Counted from the stretch's first letter, positions 25,688 to 35,586 are shown. The stretch: 64,000 nt of DNA from Terriglobia bacterium (GCA_030041095.1 JASHON010000159.1:1-64000); one strand, 5' to 3'. Numbers and translations are program-made. The notes: generated by a model not told the origin, from the letters alone.

Positions 25688-26428
25688 ATGGTCATGAATC
25701 GGTGGCTTATTCTGTCCATTCTTGTCCTGTGCTCAGGCACCGCGCGAGCCTCCACTGCGAACGACGCTGTAATAACAGGACACGTGGTGATTACGAAAGT
25801 CCTGACGAAGGAACGCGTGGCCCTTCCCCTGTACCAGTGGCGTGGGGTATCGCCGGGTCCACAAGAAGCAAAGAACCGCCGAAACGACTCTCCGAGTCTG
25901 GATGAGCTTTCCCAGGTAGTCATTTACCTTCAAGGGCCCGGACTCGGCCACGGCGCCCCGGTTCATGCCAGCCTCGTCCAGAAACGGCTGCGTTTCCACC
26001 CGGAAATCGTGGTGGTTACCGTGGGCTCGACAGTCTCCTTTCCCAATGAGGACCCGATTTTCCATAACGTGTTCTCTCTTTCCAAGGCTAAGCATTTCGA
26101 TCTGGGCTACTACCCTAAAGGCCAGACCCGGCTGGTAAGGTTTGACCGGCCGGGAGTGGTCGAGGTTTACTGTCACATCCACGCCGATATGAACGCCGCC
26201 ATTCTCGTTGCGCCCAGCTCCTGGTGGACTCGTCTCACTCCGGAGGGAAGTTTTTCTCTGAAAGGCGTTCCACCGGGCAGCTACGAGCTGGTCGCATGGC
26301 ACCGGTCCGCTGGATTCTTCCGGAGGCGCGTGACCCTAAGCGGTGGGCAAAGGCTAAGAGTCAACTTCATGATTCCGGTGACCGAGCCAGTCTCCGGCGA
26401 GACTGTCGCGTTGCGAAGCCGGCCATGA
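25688..26428 (+). CDS. Exported cupredoxin-domain protein
   Basis: The 246-residue protein has a signal peptide (MNRWLILSILVLCSGTARA) and a plastocyanin-like domain with a full type 1 copper set: H126 in DPIFHNVFSL, then C162, H165 and M168 in YCHIHADMNA. A short C-terminal beta-domain (GSFSLKGVPPGSYELVAWH) resembles a carboxypeptidase regulatory domain. The architecture is known from 'methylamine utilisation-like' plastocyanin proteins. Its stop overlaps the start of the histidine kinase gene (ATGA), indicating translational coupling and suggesting that it supplies a copper or redox signal. A frame-shifted homologue is at 34249-34976. Confidence 0.85.
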   Translation: MVMNRWLILSILVLCSGTARASTANDAVITGHVVITKVLTKERVALPLYQWRGVSPGPQEAKNRRNDSPSLDELSQVVIYLQGPGLGHGAPVHASLVQKRLRFHPEIVVVTVGSTVSFPNEDPIFHNVFSLSKAKHFDLGYYPKGQTRLVRFDRPGVVEVYCHIHADMNAAILVAPSSWWTRLTPEGSFSLKGVPPGSYELVAWHRSAGFFRRRVTLSGGQRLRVNFMIPVTEPVSGETVALRSRP

Positions 26429-28269
26429 AAACCCCACTCTCTCTTTTCGCGCGCACGCTCGTGTTTTCTTTCCTATGCATGTGCGCAGTACTGGCTGCAG
26501 GCTTCTTCGTTCTCCACGCTGCGATCAAAGCCCGAATTAAACAAGGCCTCGAGGAAAATCTCAAAAGCGCCCAGCAAGCGGTCGATGAGAGGGAGGCTCA
26601 GTACAATCGCCGAAACGTTCAGCTTCTGGCGAGTCTCAGCAACAATGCGAGCCTGAAGGCTGCCGTGGGCCTTTTGCGTGAGCGGTTCAGCGCTGCGGAG
26701 CAGTTCGAGGCGGCAAACACGGTTGAAGACGAGTTACGGTTGCTGTCGCGCGAGCTCGACTGCGATCTCGTGATCTTCGTGGATACACAAGGGCGGGCCG
26801 TGGCGAGCGTGGGCGCCGCTGTGCAGAGCTCTCGGGCGCGTCAGGCCTTGCCCGCTCCCGTCGGCAGCCCGTCGCTTATGCGCGTGGGCTCGGTCCTGTA
26901 TTCGGTCACGACGGTTCCAATTAACCTCGGGTCTGAGAATCTCGGGAGCCTGGAAATTGGGGAGCGTTTTGACTTGCGCGCACCTCCGGGTTTCTCCTAC
27001 GCCATGCTGCTGGACCGCGGCGGCATCGTGGCAAGCACGATTCCGCGCCGCCTCATAGCCCCGCTCCGTCATCAACTCTCCACGCGATGTAGCTCGCAGG
27101 GCGATGGCTGCGAGATTCAACTGGACAGCCAAACCTATCTCGCTCTAGCCATGATCCATGCCGGAATAGGTCCCGATTATCACCTGCTTTACCTGGCGTC
27201 GCTTGATGACGCAATGCGCGAACTCACCCGAGGCTTGAGGCGCGCATTCATCGTTGCGGGTGTTGGAGGCATCCTGATGGCTCTTCTCCTTGCGACCCTC
27301 GCCTCCGGCTCAATCGCGAGACCACTGTCCGACTTGGCTTCTCAGCTCCAGAAGAGCGGAGAAACCGGCATCCTTTGGAGCCAGTTTCGCGCCGACTCCT
27401 CCACCAGGGAAGTTAACGTCTTAGCGCTCGCGCTGAACAGAGCGGCCATCGCCCGCCGGCAGGTGGAGGCTGACTTAAGGGAAGCCAAGGACGCCGCTGA
27501 GGCAGCGAATCGCGCCAAGAGCGAGTTCCTGGCTAACATGAGTCACGAGCTTCGCACTCCGATGAACGGCATTCTGGGCCTCACGGAACTGACGCTGGAT
27601 AGCGAGCTCACGCCGGAGCAACGCGAATCCCTCGGAATGGTCAAGACCTCCGCCGATGGGCTGTTAACCATCATCAATGACATTCTGAATTTCTCTACGA
27701 TCGAAGCGGGAAAATTCCACCTCGACATCGTGGAATTCAACTTGCGCGACTGTCTTGACGAAACTTTGGAGCCGCTCCAGTTCAGGGCTCGGGAAAAAGG
27801 ATTAGCACTGGCCTGCCAAGTGCATCCGGACGCTCCTGAGCTTGTGGTGGGCGATCCGTCGCGCATCGGCCTGATCCTTGTTCATTTGGTGGGGAACGCC
27901 ATCAAGTTTACAGAACAAGGCAAGGTCACCGTGCGGGCGGAAGCTGAGCGAACGCTTGAGAATGACTGGATGTTGCACGTCATCGTTGAGGACACCGGCA
28001 TCGGCGTCCCCCGAGCGAAGCAAAAAGTGATCTTCGAAGCTTTTTCCCAGGCAGACGGATCAGCCACGCGGAAGTACGGTGGAACCGGGCTGGGGTTGAC
28101 CATCTCCACGCGGCTAGCCGAGCTGATGCAAGGGCGCATTTGGGTTGAGAGTGAGGTAGGCCGCGGCAGTCAGTTCCACTTTACGGCGCATCTAGGCCGG
28201 GCAGCTCAATCCGCCTCCGAGGAGCCTGCACACGTCTCTACCGTTCATGGCGTGGAGGGCCGGGGGTGA
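26425..28269 (+). CDS. Membrane histidine kinase
   Basis: The 614-residue sensor kinase has two membrane helices (residues about 8-30 and 273-295) bracketing a periplasmic sensor of about 230 residues that includes LLSRELDCDLVIFVDTQGRA, a dCache-like pattern. A HAMP-like linker, HisKA with phospho-His H374 in MSHELRTPMNGILG, and an HATPase domain (GNAIKFTEQGK, DTGIGVPRAK, GGTGLGLTIS) follow. There is no receiver domain although the kinase core resembles hybrid kinases. The start ATG overlaps the cupredoxin stop by four bases, and its own stop overlaps the GTG of the next gene. The cognate regulator may be the one at 31815-32492. Confidence 0.9.
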   Translation: MKTPLSLFARTLVFSFLCMCAVLAAGFFVLHAAIKARIKQGLEENLKSAQQAVDEREAQYNRRNVQLLASLSNNASLKAAVGLLRERFSAAEQFEAANTVEDELRLLSRELDCDLVIFVDTQGRAVASVGAAVQSSRARQALPAPVGSPSLMRVGSVLYSVTTVPINLGSENLGSLEIGERFDLRAPPGFSYAMLLDRGGIVASTIPRRLIAPLRHQLSTRCSSQGDGCEIQLDSQTYLALAMIHAGIGPDYHLLYLASLDDAMRELTRGLRRAFIVAGVGGILMALLLATLASGSIARPLSDLASQLQKSGETGILWSQFRADSSTREVNVLALALNRAAIARRQVEADLREAKDAAEAANRAKSEFLANMSHELRTPMNGILGLTELTLDSELTPEQRESLGMVKTSADGLLTIINDILNFSTIEAGKFHLDIVEFNLRDCLDETLEPLQFRAREKGLALACQVHPDAPELVVGDPSRIGLILVHLVGNAIKFTEQGKVTVRAEAERTLENDWMLHVIVEDTGIGVPRAKQKVIFEAFSQADGSATRKYGGTGLGLTISTRLAELMQGRIWVESEVGRGSQFHFTAHLGRAAQSASEEPAHVSTVHGVEGRG

Positions 28270-29447
28270 GAGAACGTCGTTTTATAAAAAAGTGTTGGCT
28301 CGTACCCAGCCTGCTTCTCCTGACCGGAGCGGGCTGCGGCAGGCTTTCGGCCCAGGAAGCTCAGGCAGGGATCGCCATGCCCCTGGAGATAACTGTCGGG
28401 GCCCTGGATACCGGCCGCGCTCAAGCCTACGCTCCGTCCGCCGCACCGTTCACGGCGGGATTCCATGTGCTGGCTGAGCCGGAGTTGAAGTTGGGCTCGC
28501 ATTGGTACGTGTACTCCGCCGTTCAGGTACGTTCGACCCCCTTCTTTTATCAGGATGCATTCAGCCCGGATCGTCAAATCAAGGCAGACTTGCTGCAGGG
28601 CTTCGTGGGCTACACGCGCTCGTGGAACAAAACGACTCTGAGGTTCAGTGCCGGCAAGCTTGCGTCGGCGTTCGGCTCCTTCCCTTTGCAATATAGCGAC
28701 GCCGCAAATGCGCTCTTAGATCAGCCTCTGCCCTACAACTACCTTGTGCCTGCCGGCCATGTGGAGAGCTACGGCCTGATGCCCGTGACGCTTTACGGAT
28801 TGCCGGGCGCAGAGATCGATCTCTCCTGGCGCCGGGTGGACGCTCGCTTCCAGCTCACGAACAGTTCACCTTATAATCCCCTCAGCCTCTGGGCTTCCGG
28901 GCAGCACCCGCAATGGACCGCGGGCGGAGGCTATACCATCCTGCAGGGATTCCGGTTGGGGATGTCTGCGTATCGAGGCCCGTGGCTCAACGATGCCCTG
29001 GAGGACTCTTATCCGCCCGGCTACAGCGCCACGGACTTTCCGGCCACTGCCTTAGGTGCAGACGTGCAGTGGGCGCGCGGATACTGGAGCGCGAGCGGCG
29101 AGTGGGACCGGTTTGTCTTTGACTATCCGAATTCCACGGTTGCCCCTGCGTCGAGCTTTGGCTACATCGAAATGAAGCGCATTATCAGTCCGCGCTGGTA
29201 CGCGGCGCTGCGCACTGGATATCAGTTGAACGATTACCCGGTGTATTGGAATGTGCGGAGCGCCTCAACGTTTCTTCCTAACCGGCAAGCCTACGAAGTT
29301 GCGTTCGGCTACCGCCCCAACCGGCTGATGCTCCTGAAGGCCGGCTATGAGGTGATGAATGTGCGCGGGGTACCGGCAGGTCAAGACAATGCTTTCGGCG
29401 TGCAGTTCATCACTTCGATCAACTCACTTTCCAAGGCCTTCAAGTAA
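28266..29447 (+). CDS. Predicted outer-membrane beta-barrel protein
   Basis: The 393-residue protein begins at a GTG inside the kinase stop (GTGA). A signal peptide (CWLVPSLLLLTGAGCGRLSA) is followed by alternating aromatic strands such as GSHWYVYSAVQVRSTPFFYQ, TLRFSAGKLASAFGSFPLQY and WYAALRTGYQLNDYPVYWNV, as in porin-like barrels. No family motif was recognised. Being the third gene of a coupled cupredoxin-kinase operon, it may be the channel or surface partner of the sensing module. Confidence 0.75.
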   Translation: MRERRFIKKCWLVPSLLLLTGAGCGRLSAQEAQAGIAMPLEITVGALDTGRAQAYAPSAAPFTAGFHVLAEPELKLGSHWYVYSAVQVRSTPFFYQDAFSPDRQIKADLLQGFVGYTRSWNKTTLRFSAGKLASAFGSFPLQYSDAANALLDQPLPYNYLVPAGHVESYGLMPVTLYGLPGAEIDLSWRRVDARFQLTNSSPYNPLSLWASGQHPQWTAGGGYTILQGFRLGMSAYRGPWLNDALEDSYPPGYSATDFPATALGADVQWARGYWSASGEWDRFVFDYPNSTVAPASSFGYIEMKRIISPRWYAALRTGYQLNDYPVYWNVRSASTFLPNRQAYEVAFGYRPNRLMLLKAGYEVMNVRGVPAGQDNAFGVQFITSINSLSKAFK

Positions 29448-29525
29448 TTAGAAACTAATACGACGACCATTGAAGCTGGCGCCTGTGTTGCCTGATCTGG
29501 GAAACGTGTTTCCACGTCGAGTCAA

Positions 29526-29660
29526 CTATGGGAGGCTTTCGAGGTATGCCACCAGGTCCACCAGATCTTGGTCACTAAACTGGAACTTGGGCATTCCACC
29601 TTTGACCATACCTGCTGAATAATGACGGAGAAGATGGGTAAGCTGCTGCCTCGGTGGTCA
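29526..29660 (-). pseudogene. C-terminal cytochrome c remnant
   Basis: The minus strand encodes QLTHLLRHYSAGMVKGGMPK then FQFSDQDLVDLVAYLESLP before a stop. This is the last helix and axial-Met loop (GGMPKF) of a class I cytochrome c. The heme motif and the rest of the gene are missing. No reading frame continues upstream. Confidence 0.7.
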
Positions 29661-29950
29661 CTTCAAAACCGGCCAACGGAGGGAGCCGGGACTGTTGTTG
29701 TTTTACCCTGCCTGCGCCTTGGTAGATAACTTTCGTCGGGCCGGTGCGCTTCGAGGCTGGCTCCTTGCGGTCCGGGCGTATTCGCCCTCTTCAACCGATC
29801 TTCAGCAGGTACGCCGCGCACTGACCTCCCTATAGGAATCAGGAGATGGTCCAAGCCGATTGCTGGAACCAAGGCCATCTTCCTTTTGGCAAGACCAGGA
29901 TTCACACCATGCACGGTCCGGTCGGAGGGCGGCTGCGAGGCTCGCGGAAT
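29661..29950. other. Intergenic stretch, no gene recognised
   Basis: About 290 bases follow the cytochrome remnant. An open frame on the minus strand (29663-29914) has a proline- and arginine-rich product with no motif and no binding site, so I do not annotate it. It lies between two convergent genes and no strong terminator hairpin was identified. Confidence 0.4.
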
Positions 29951-31702
29951 CTACCCGTTTACTTCGGGTGATACTGGTACTGCGGGAAAGCTTAGCCGGA
30001 AAGTTGTGCCGCCGAGACCGGTCCGCTCAACCTCAATCGTTCCGCCCCGGTCTTGAACCATCTTTTGGGCCACTGCCAGCCCCAGGCCGGTTCCGTGTTC
30101 TTTGCCGTAGCTGACGAAAGGTTGAAATATCGTATGAAGGATGGGTTCGGGAATACCCGGACCGTTATCCGCAATGCGAACTTCGGTTCCGTGCGGCGAT
30201 TGGCCGATTCGCACTTCAATCAGCCCAGAGTTCGGGGAAACGGCTTCACAGGCATTCAGTAACAGGTTGTGCAGCACCCGCTCTAGCTTGTCTGGGTTAA
30301 ACCATACTTCACATCGCTCCTCGTGCCATACGCTGATTCCAATCCGCCGGAACTCAGGCTGCGCCTGCACTGATTGGATTACGCGACGAACGCAATCCGC
30401 GACGCTACAGTTGCGCCAGCGTGTTTTCTGGCGAGCTTTCGATAGCTCAAGAAGGGAGCCCGTGAGGTCCGACATCCTGTTTACCGCTTGCCGGATTTCA
30501 TCATAGAACTCCCTTCGCTGTGCCTCAGGCATGTTGCCCTCGGACAGAAACTCGGCATAGGCCAGGATCGCTGCGAGGGGATGGCGAAGATCATGAGATA
30601 TGGCACTGGCCATGCGGCCGATTGTGGCGAGCCTTTCGGCATGGAGCAGCTCATCCTGGGTCTTCTGCAGACTGTCTCGCATTCTCTTGAAGGCTCTTGT
30701 GAGCTCCCCCACCTCGTCCCGGCCCGTAGGCAGCAGCGGATAGCTGAAATTGCCGGTTTCAAGTGCTCGGACGCCTGAGATAAGATCTCCCAAGGGGTGG
30801 GTGACGGTGTGCGTGATCGCAAACGCAATGGCCACGGCCGCAAGAACCGCAATCAGCCCGATTCCCCACAGCCAGCGGTCCAGGTGCCGGAGAAACATCA
30901 TCGCGCGGTCATAGGACTTGAGCACCACTAGGCTCACCGCAAGATTCCCTTTCGGAGGCAACTGTACGGAGGCTGCCACATACCGTTCCTTGCCAATTTC
31001 GAAGTCAACCACTCTATTACCCGTATCCTCGGGCAGGCGCCCCAGTTGAGATTGGAACCGAGCTTGCTGTTCCGTCGCCAAGGTCGTCGCCACCAGGTTT
31101 TTCCCATAGCGAAATGCGACTTGGCTGGAAGCGATCTGGCTGACCTCCTTGGCGACGGGCGCAGCCACTCGATAACCTAGCGCCAACACGCCTAGCAGCA
31201 CGCCCGCCGAAGGACGGCCGAAATAAACAGGCTGGAGGAACACTTCGTAAAGATGACCCTTATCGAACCACCAATCACGGTCGTCGCCTCGGGCAAGCGA
31301 GCGCCGTATCGAAGCTGTGGCAGCCGAAGCAGTGAATCCTTGGGCCTTCGTGTGCAGTGCCATCACATTGCCCGTCGGATCGGCAAGCACAAATAGATCG
31401 CTCCCCGCCAGCCGCCACAGCCCGCGGGAGCCGTCCTGGATGGTGGCTGCGTCTTGAGTCGTCATGAGGGCGCGAAGATCTGGCAAGTCTGCGAGCAGCC
31501 CCGCGGACCTGCCCAGCGCTGCTTCGTGCTGCCGTTGGAAGTTTTCAAACGTCACAACGGAATTATTGAGCGCTTCATGAATGTCCTCATGCACTCTCTT
31601 ATCCGTGCGGAGCCGGACGATGAGCACGCTGGTGCAGGCGAGGAGGCTGGAGATGAAGATGAGGGAAACCAGAAGCTTTGTGCGGAGCATGATTCGGTTC
31701 AT
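29951..31702 (-). CDS. Membrane histidine kinase
   Basis: The 583-residue kinase has a helix at residues about 8-30, a periplasmic sensor of about 230 residues, a second helix (LWGIGLIAVLAAVAIAFAIT), a HAMP domain, HisKA with phospho-His H370 in ISHDLRHPLAAIL, and an HATPase domain with DNGPGIP and GTGLGLAV. It lies 112 bases downstream of an OmpR-type response regulator on the same strand, so the two are probably a cognate pair transcribed regulator-first. The HisKA sequence differs clearly from the kinase at 26425-28269. The signal is unknown; the divergent porin and cupredoxin genes are likely targets. Confidence 0.9.
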   Translation of the reverse strand: MNRIMLRTKLLVSLIFISSLLACTSVLIVRLRTDKRVHEDIHEALNNSVVTFENFQRQHEAALGRSAGLLADLPDLRALMTTQDAATIQDGSRGLWRLAGSDLFVLADPTGNVMALHTKAQGFTASAATASIRRSLARGDDRDWWFDKGHLYEVFLQPVYFGRPSAGVLLGVLALGYRVAAPVAKEVSQIASSQVAFRYGKNLVATTLATEQQARFQSQLGRLPEDTGNRVVDFEIGKERYVAASVQLPPKGNLAVSLVVLKSYDRAMMFLRHLDRWLWGIGLIAVLAAVAIAFAITHTVTHPLGDLISGVRALETGNFSYPLLPTGRDEVGELTRAFKRMRDSLQKTQDELLHAERLATIGRMASAISHDLRHPLAAILAYAEFLSEGNMPEAQRREFYDEIRQAVNRMSDLTGSLLELSKARQKTRWRNCSVADCVRRVIQSVQAQPEFRRIGISVWHEERCEVWFNPDKLERVLHNLLLNACEAVSPNSGLIEVRIGQSPHGTEVRIADNGPGIPEPILHTIFQPFVSYGKEHGTGLGLAVAQKMVQDRGGTIEVERTGLGGTTFRLSFPAVPVSPEVNG

Positions 31703-31814
31703 GGTAGCGCTCCCGGATCTCTTGCGAGTCTGAAATCACGCAGCCCAAAGACTTCGAGCGTCACGGTCCGGCTCGCATACCCTACGCAAGCAATTCGACC
31801 ATTTCTCGCGGCCT

Positions 31815-32492
31815 TTACGGAACAAACTTGTATCCGGCGCCATGAACCGTCCTGAAGTGAATTGGATGTTCGGGGTCCGGTTCCAGCTTCTGCCGCAGTT
31901 TGAGAATATGATTATCTACAGTGCGGGTTGACGGATAGCATTCATAACCCCAAACCTCGTTCAGCAGTTGGTCCCTGGACACCACGATCTCCGGATGTTC
32001 GGAGAAGTGTTTCAGGACCTTCAGCTCATGAGGAGTGATCTCAACCAATTTGCCGGCTCGCTTCACCTCCATCTTGGGGAAGTCCACAACCACGTCGGCA
32101 AAGGAATATTGCTCGATGTTTACTCCCCGCTGCGATCGGCGAAGTGAGGTTCGAACGCGGGCCAGAAGTTCCCTCGGGCTGAACGGTTTGGTGATGTAAT
32201 CGTCGGCGCCGGTTTCGAGAAGCAACACCTTGTCAATTTCGTCGGATGCGGCGCTTAAGACGAGAATGGGAACACCCGGCGAAGTTTTACGAATTTCCCG
32301 GCAAACGTCGCCACCCGGCATTTCAGGCAACTTGAGATCGAGAATCACGAGTGACGGAGAAAGTTTGCGAAAGGCCGTCAGCCCCGCCGCTCCGTCCGCC
32401 GCGAAGTCGGTGGCAAAACCCTCGCTCTCAAACAGGTACTTCAGAGCTTTATGGATCGCTCGGTCGTCCTCTATTACCAGGATTTTTTGCAT
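31815..32492 (-). CDS. OmpR/KdpE-type response regulator
   Basis: The 225-residue protein has a receiver domain with the acidic pocket (EDD at 8-10), the phospho-acceptor D52 in LVILDLKLPE and the switch K102 in DDYITKPFSP. A winged-helix effector domain follows, with ITPHELKVLKHFSEHPEIVV and TVDNHILKLRQKLEPDP, ending in the usual RTVHGAGYKFVP. I start at the ATG at 32492 preceded by GGAAG; a GTG ten codons upstream is less likely. It is the first gene of an operon with the histidine kinase and is divergent from the porin-like gene, about 140 bases away, which it may regulate. Confidence 0.93.
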   Translation of the reverse strand: MQKILVIEDDRAIHKALKYLFESEGFATDFAADGAAGLTAFRKLSPSLVILDLKLPEMPGGDVCREIRKTSPGVPILVLSAASDEIDKVLLLETGADDYITKPFSPRELLARVRTSLRRSQRGVNIEQYSFADVVVDFPKMEVKRAGKLVEITPHELKVLKHFSEHPEIVVSRDQLLNEVWGYECYPSTRTVDNHILKLRQKLEPDPEHPIHFRTVHGAGYKFVP

Positions 32493-32630
32493 GACGCTTC
32501 CGATTGTATTACATAGTGACACCTCGGCACCGAAACTGACACATTTTTGACAAAAAATTGACAGGTACCAGTGCTGCCTCAGTGGACTCGTTTATGCAAC
32601 GATCATCGAAAGCAGAAAAGGAGAAATTCT

Positions 32631-34238
32631 ATGCGTCAGGACTGCAGCCGCACCTTGCCGATCATGTGCCTGTTTCTTCTGGTTATTTGCCTGTCCAGCT
32701 TGCTGTGTGCCGCTCAGGATGGGGCGGGCACGTCCATCCCGCGTCCGGGCGCCGTTTCCAATGGATCGAGCCCCGAAGACACGCAGGTACGCGAGCTTCA
32801 ATCGGCGATGGCGAACATCGAAGCTCAAATGGTCCAAATGCAGAGAGAGACAGCGAAGCTGGAAGCAGAGCTTCACGATGCTCGTGCCCGCCTCGCCGCC
32901 CTCAAGGATTCTCAAGGACCACAACCCGTCCAAAACGCCGACAAGCTGGGCTCTTCCTCTTCCGGTCCGTTGCAGGCGGCGAACCAAGGAGCACCTTCGG
33001 ATAGCTCTCTGAAGGACCAGCTATCCAAGGTGGAAGAAAATCAGCAAGTTCTTCAGAGTAAAGTCAACGATCAATATCAGACTAAAGTTGAAAGCGCGTC
33101 AAAGTATCGCGTCGTTCTGTCGGGGATGGCGCTGCTGAACGTGTTCGACAATCGCGGCAGCGTGGATAATTTCGACGTGCCGCAACTGGCGCAGCAGCCG
33201 AGCCCCTCGGCATCCAATGCGGCGTTTGGCGCTACGGTGCGACAATCGACGATTGGGCTCGACGTGTTCGGCCCAACCCTCGCCGGCGCCCGCACCTACG
33301 GTGAGGTGGAAACCGATTTTTTCGGCGGCTTTCCCGATGCTCCGAATGGGGTCACTGCAGGCATCATGCGAATTCGCACCGCGACGATCCATCTGGATTG
33401 GAATAACACTTCCGTCGTCGTAGGGCAGGACGGACTCTTTTTTGCACCGCTCTCTCCCACTTCGTTCGCTTCTCTCGCCGAGCCAGCTTTTGCCTACTCG
33501 GGTACCCTCTGGGCCTGGGTGCCGCAGGTCCGCGTCGAGCAGCGATTTCACTTTTCCGATCAATCGGCATTGGTGCTGCAGGGAGGCATTCTCGACTCGC
33601 TCTCGGGCGAGGCCCCGTCCTACAACTTCTACAGAACCGCAGAGGCTGGAGAGGCTTCAGGACAGCCCGCATACGCCACCAGGTTGGCCTGGACGGGATC
33701 GGCATTCGGCCGATCTCTTGCAGTTGGCGTTGGCGGCTACCTTAGCCCTGAGAATTGGGGATTCGGAAGAAAGATCAACGGCTGGGCCACCACTGCGGAC
33801 TGGGATGTTCCCCTGGGGCGCCGGTTTTCCCTTTCGGGCGAGCTCTACAGGGGCAACGCCATCGGAGGTCTGGGAGCAGGAATCGGAAGAAGCGTGTGAT
33901 ACAATGGTTCTCTAACCAACCCGGCAACCTCGGTGCTTGGCCTGAACTCAGCGGGTGGGTGGACTCAACTGAAGTTTCGCCCCTTACGGCGCCTTCAGTT
34001 CAATGCGGCGTTTGGAGAAGGTAACTCTTTTGCTTCGGATCTCCGATATTTTGAATACCCGCAAAGCGATTACAATCCCGCGCTCGAGAACAACCAAAGC
34101 GGGCTTGTTAACGTTATCTTTTACCCGCGCTCCAACTTGTTACTGTCCCTGGAGTATCGCCGGATCTGGACCTCCGAAATTGACCAAGCACCCTATCGAG
34201 CGGGCCAGATCAACCTGGGAGCGGGAATACTCTTCTGA
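32631..34238 (+). pseudogene. Porin-like gene with in-frame TGA
   Basis: A signal peptide, a coiled-coil stretch (QVRELQSAMANIEAQMVQMQ and following) and an outer-membrane barrel are encoded in one frame from the ATG at 32631, with AAGGAG upstream. A TGA at 33897-33899 interrupts it; the same frame then continues for 112 more codons without another stop (YNGSLTNPATSVLGLNSAGG ... INLGAGILF), ending in a C-terminal Phe as expected for a barrel. A C-to-T change in an Arg CGA codon would explain the stop. The full protein would be about 535 residues. Without the last strands the barrel probably fails to assemble. It is divergent from a two-component operon. Confidence 0.8.
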
Positions 34239-34248
34239 CCGGTGACCT

Positions 34249-34976
34249 TTGAGGCCGCGCCTCCTGGAATGCTTTTGCGTCATCGCGCTCCCGCTCGTGC
34301 CGGGCATAGCTCCTTTCGTTCATGCTGCCCGCGTGGGAGTGCACGTAAGATACGCCGCTTCATCCAAGAAACACGCTCCGCTCGAGGCATCCGGTGTCGT
34401 CATCTTGCTAACACCCCTGTCGGCGCCGGTCGCCAGCCAGGCTGAGACGGCTCTGAGCCGCCTTCCGCACCATTTCCAACTCGTCCAATCTCACAAGCAG
34501 TTTCATCCTCATCTCCTGGTTGTGCCCATCGGCTCAGTGGTCGACTTTCCCAACCACGATCCGTTTTTTCACTCTTCAACGGTAAGCGATTTGATCTCGG
34601 TCTTTACGAGGCGGGAACCACGCGGAGCGTCAGGTTCGATCGCGCGGGCGTGTCCTACATCTTTTGCAACATCCACCCCCAAATGAGCGCCGTCATTATC
34701 ACCGCGCAGACGCCATACTATGCCGTCACCGATAACCTTGGCGAGGCCCTGATCCTCGGGGTTCCTGATGGCCGGTATCGCCTCAGCTTTTGGTCGGAGC
34801 ATGCGCTTCCCAAAACGCTAAGCGGCCTCATTCGGGAAGTGACGGTAAGTGGCGATGCTTTGCGCCTTGGGCTAATCCCGATCCGTGCTACTGCCGACAT
34901 CCTGGCAAACCATAAAGACATGTATGGCCGTGACTACGACCCTGTGATTCCCGCTTCTTCGCCCTACGGGCAATAA
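34249..34976 (+). pseudogene. Cupredoxin-domain protein, frameshifted
   Basis: This is a second copy of the 25688-26428 architecture. The first frame gives a signal peptide and LLVVPIGSVVDFPNHDPFFH; after a frame change near 34575-34582 the second frame gives FNGKRFDLGLYEAGTTRSVR, then SYIFCNIHPQMSAVI with the Cys, His and Met copper ligands, and a C-terminal domain ending SSPYGQ. Compared with the intact copy, the bases for about N-V-F-S are missing, so a deletion of about 10 bases is likely. It begins 10 bases after the porin stop and would have formed an operon with it. Confidence 0.75.
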
Positions 34977-35369
34977 AGCCGCATTGACGGCATGATCGGC
35001 CAGGATGTGCTCAGCAAATTTCGGCGCATTCGCAACTGTGGGACACAGGAGACTGGCTGCGCCGCGACGTACTGCCGGCTTTCCCACGTCCCATTGTGCC
35101 TGCATGACGATCAGGGAAGTGCTCACCCTTCCCGAGCGCCAGGCCAGCCAGGAAAGAATCTAGCTCGTGCTTCGCGCTAACGAGTCGCTGAGGGTTTTCA
35201 TAGCAGTGGCAAGTGGTCATATGACGCAAAATTGGGTGTGGGTGCAGAGTCGGCGCCCAGCAGCCCGGAATCACAGGGACGCGAAAGCCGGCGGGCCGCA
35301 CACCGGTCACAGAGTGCCGGGAGTTCTGAGAACCTCACGGGCGCCGGACTCGTATGATAGAGTGGGGCC
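34977..35369. other. Intergenic stretch, nothing recognised
   Basis: About 390 bases after the broken cupredoxin gene contain only short frames without motifs or binding sites. No repeat or structured RNA stood out. Confidence 0.4.
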
Positions 35370-35385
35370 AAGAGGAGGCCTGCAG

Positions 35386-35586
35386 GTGATCAAGTTTCTG
35401 TTGTGGCTCATTCTTTTCGTGCTTTGCTGGCCGCTGGCGGTGCTGGCTTTGGTGCTTTATCCCATCGTCTGGCTCCTCCTCTTGCCATTCCGCTTGGTGG
35501 GCGTGGTGGTTGAAGGCGTCTTTGCACTTCTCTCCGGCATCATTTTGTTTCCTGCCCGCCTGTTGCGAGGGCCCAGCCGCGTTTGA
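35386..35586 (+). CDS. Small two-helix membrane protein
   Basis: The 66-residue protein is almost entirely hydrophobic: helix one FLLWLILFVLCWPLAVLALV and a second segment VVVEGVFALLSGIILF, with a short basic tail (ARLLRGPSRV). It starts at a GTG with AGAGGAGG eight bases upstream, which argues that this short frame, and not the longer one around it, is real. The function is unknown. Similar small proteins occur singly in acidobacterial genomes. Confidence 0.7.
   Translation: MIKFLLWLILFVLCWPLAVLALVLYPIVWLLLLPFRLVGVVVEGVFALLSGIILFPARLLRGPSRV

Noticed and set aside
29663-29914. Minus-strand open frame of 83 codons
   Set aside because: No ribosome binding site, odd composition and no motif; it may be debris but cannot be supported as a gene.
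33897-33899. Selenocysteine reading of the TGA in the porin gene
   Set aside because: An outer-membrane barrel has no need for a catalytic selenocysteine, no SECIS-like hairpin was evident, and an Arg CGA-to-TGA change is simpler. The SelA-like genes in the window are exported paralogues and not true SelA.
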